Positions 5,355 to 5,569 of a DNA stretch of 5,569 nt are shown here, piece after piece. Position 1 is the first letter of the stretch. Each line of letters starts with the position of its first letter. The DNA comes from Steroidobacteraceae bacterium (GTDB taxonomy: Bacteria; Pseudomonadota; Gammaproteobacteria; Steroidobacterales; Steroidobacteraceae). A program made the translations under genes and the position numbers. Below the pieces are notes generated by a model. It was not told the DNA's origin. It was given only the letters and a program-made list of their open reading frames with translations, and searched no databases. The DNA lies in contig JABEVI010000269.1 of the NCBI GenBank assembly GCA_013044085.1, positions 1 to 5,569 of the forward strand, written 5' to 3'.

Positions 5355-5569
5355 ATGGGGACGAATTTGACGCATTGCAGCATGGCGGTCCTCGCGGCGC
5401 TGATGCTCGGCGGTTGTGTCGCTGAGCCGGTGCGCACGGTCGGCATGGCGCCGCCGCCGCAGCGCCTGTTCGTTTACCCAGCGCATGGTCAGAGCCCGAA
5501 TCAGCTCGAACGCGATCGCTACGCCTGCCATGTGTGGGCCGTACAACAGACGGGCGTGGATCCGAGCCG
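5355..5569 (+). CDS. Putative outer-envelope lipoprotein, N-terminal part (3' partial)
   Basis: 71 full codons are visible and the frame is still open at the window end. The protein starts 'MGTNLTHCSMAVLAALMLGG' followed by Cys21: a hydrophobic segment (10-19) and a Leu-Gly-Gly-Cys lipobox, so signal peptidase II should cut before Cys21 and leave a lipid-anchored N-terminus. After a short Pro-rich spacer (about 32-36) comes 'VYPAHGQSPNQ', then 'DRYACHVWAVQQTGVDPS'. From memory, a 'YP..GQ...Q...D...C..WA..QTG.DP' pattern recurs in proteobacterial secreted or lipid-anchored proteins that often continue into a glycine-zipper region. That continuation cannot be seen here. The signal peptide is unusual in having no Lys or Arg before the hydrophobic core. 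The start is supported by a strong Shine-Dalgarno. Function is unknown; an envelope role is inferred from the lipobox. Confidence 0.75.
   Translation, partial: MGTNLTHCSMAVLAALMLGGCVAEPVRTVGMAPPPQRLFVYPAHGQSPNQLERDRYACHVWAVQQTGVDPS

Noticed and set aside
4555..5370. 271-codon open frame on the plus strand
   Set aside because: Opposite sdaA, whose family motifs are clear throughout. It also runs past the lipoprotein start in another frame and shows no domain.
1..5569. Defence island, phage, transposon or CRISPR content
   Set aside because: No transposase, integrase, terminal inverted repeats, spaced direct repeats or defence-type domains are visible. The genes are mostly housekeeping and codon use looks even across the window.

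Overview
The window is high-GC, tightly packed bacterial chromosome. It carries three complete genes and two that run off the window edges. The protein types (an AgmX/TonB-like transducer, a PpC of the long 'HR.RRRR' bacterial type, a single-chain iron-sulfur SdaA and a proteobacterial lipoprotein motif) suggest a high-GC gammaproteobacterium. The lineage is an inference from these proteins; there is no rRNA or other phylogenetic marker. I see no tRNA, rRNA, CRISPR array, insertion sequence or phage gene.

Layout: (1) nt 1-702, plus strand, is the 3' part of a TonB-like/AgmX-PglI C-terminal-domain protein. It enters the window in a polyproline tract. (2) nt 705-1055, plus strand, is a 116-aa protein of unknown function, 2 bp downstream and probably translationally coupled to gene 1. 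(3) nt 1086-3833, plus strand, is phosphoenolpyruvate carboxylase (ppc), complete at 915 aa, with its own Shine-Dalgarno only 30 bp after gene 2. These three genes therefore look like one transcription unit. (4) nt 3847-5211, minus strand, is L-serine ammonia-lyase (sdaA), complete at 454 aa. It converges on ppc with only 13 bp between the stop codons. (5) nt 5212-5354 is a divergent intergenic region. (6) nt 5355 to the end, plus strand, is the N-terminal part of a putative lipoprotein with a strong ribosome binding site.

Metabolically, ppc makes oxaloacetate from PEP and bicarbonate, and sdaA makes pyruvate and ammonia from serine. Both feed the C3/C4 node of central metabolism. They are convergent, so adjacency alone is no evidence of shared regulation. 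The more unusual neighbourhood is ppc placed behind a probable envelope energy-transducer gene and a small unknown gene.

The best leads are in the PEPC protein. The position matching E. coli Arg396 (in the 'DIRQ' motif) is leucine. Two of the four residues that bind the aspartate inhibitor in E. coli PEPC are also changed (Lys773 to Arg, Asn881 to Ala). The alignment is from memory of the E. coli protein and should be rechecked. No clearly new multi-gene system is visible. The most obscure component is the 116-aa protein.
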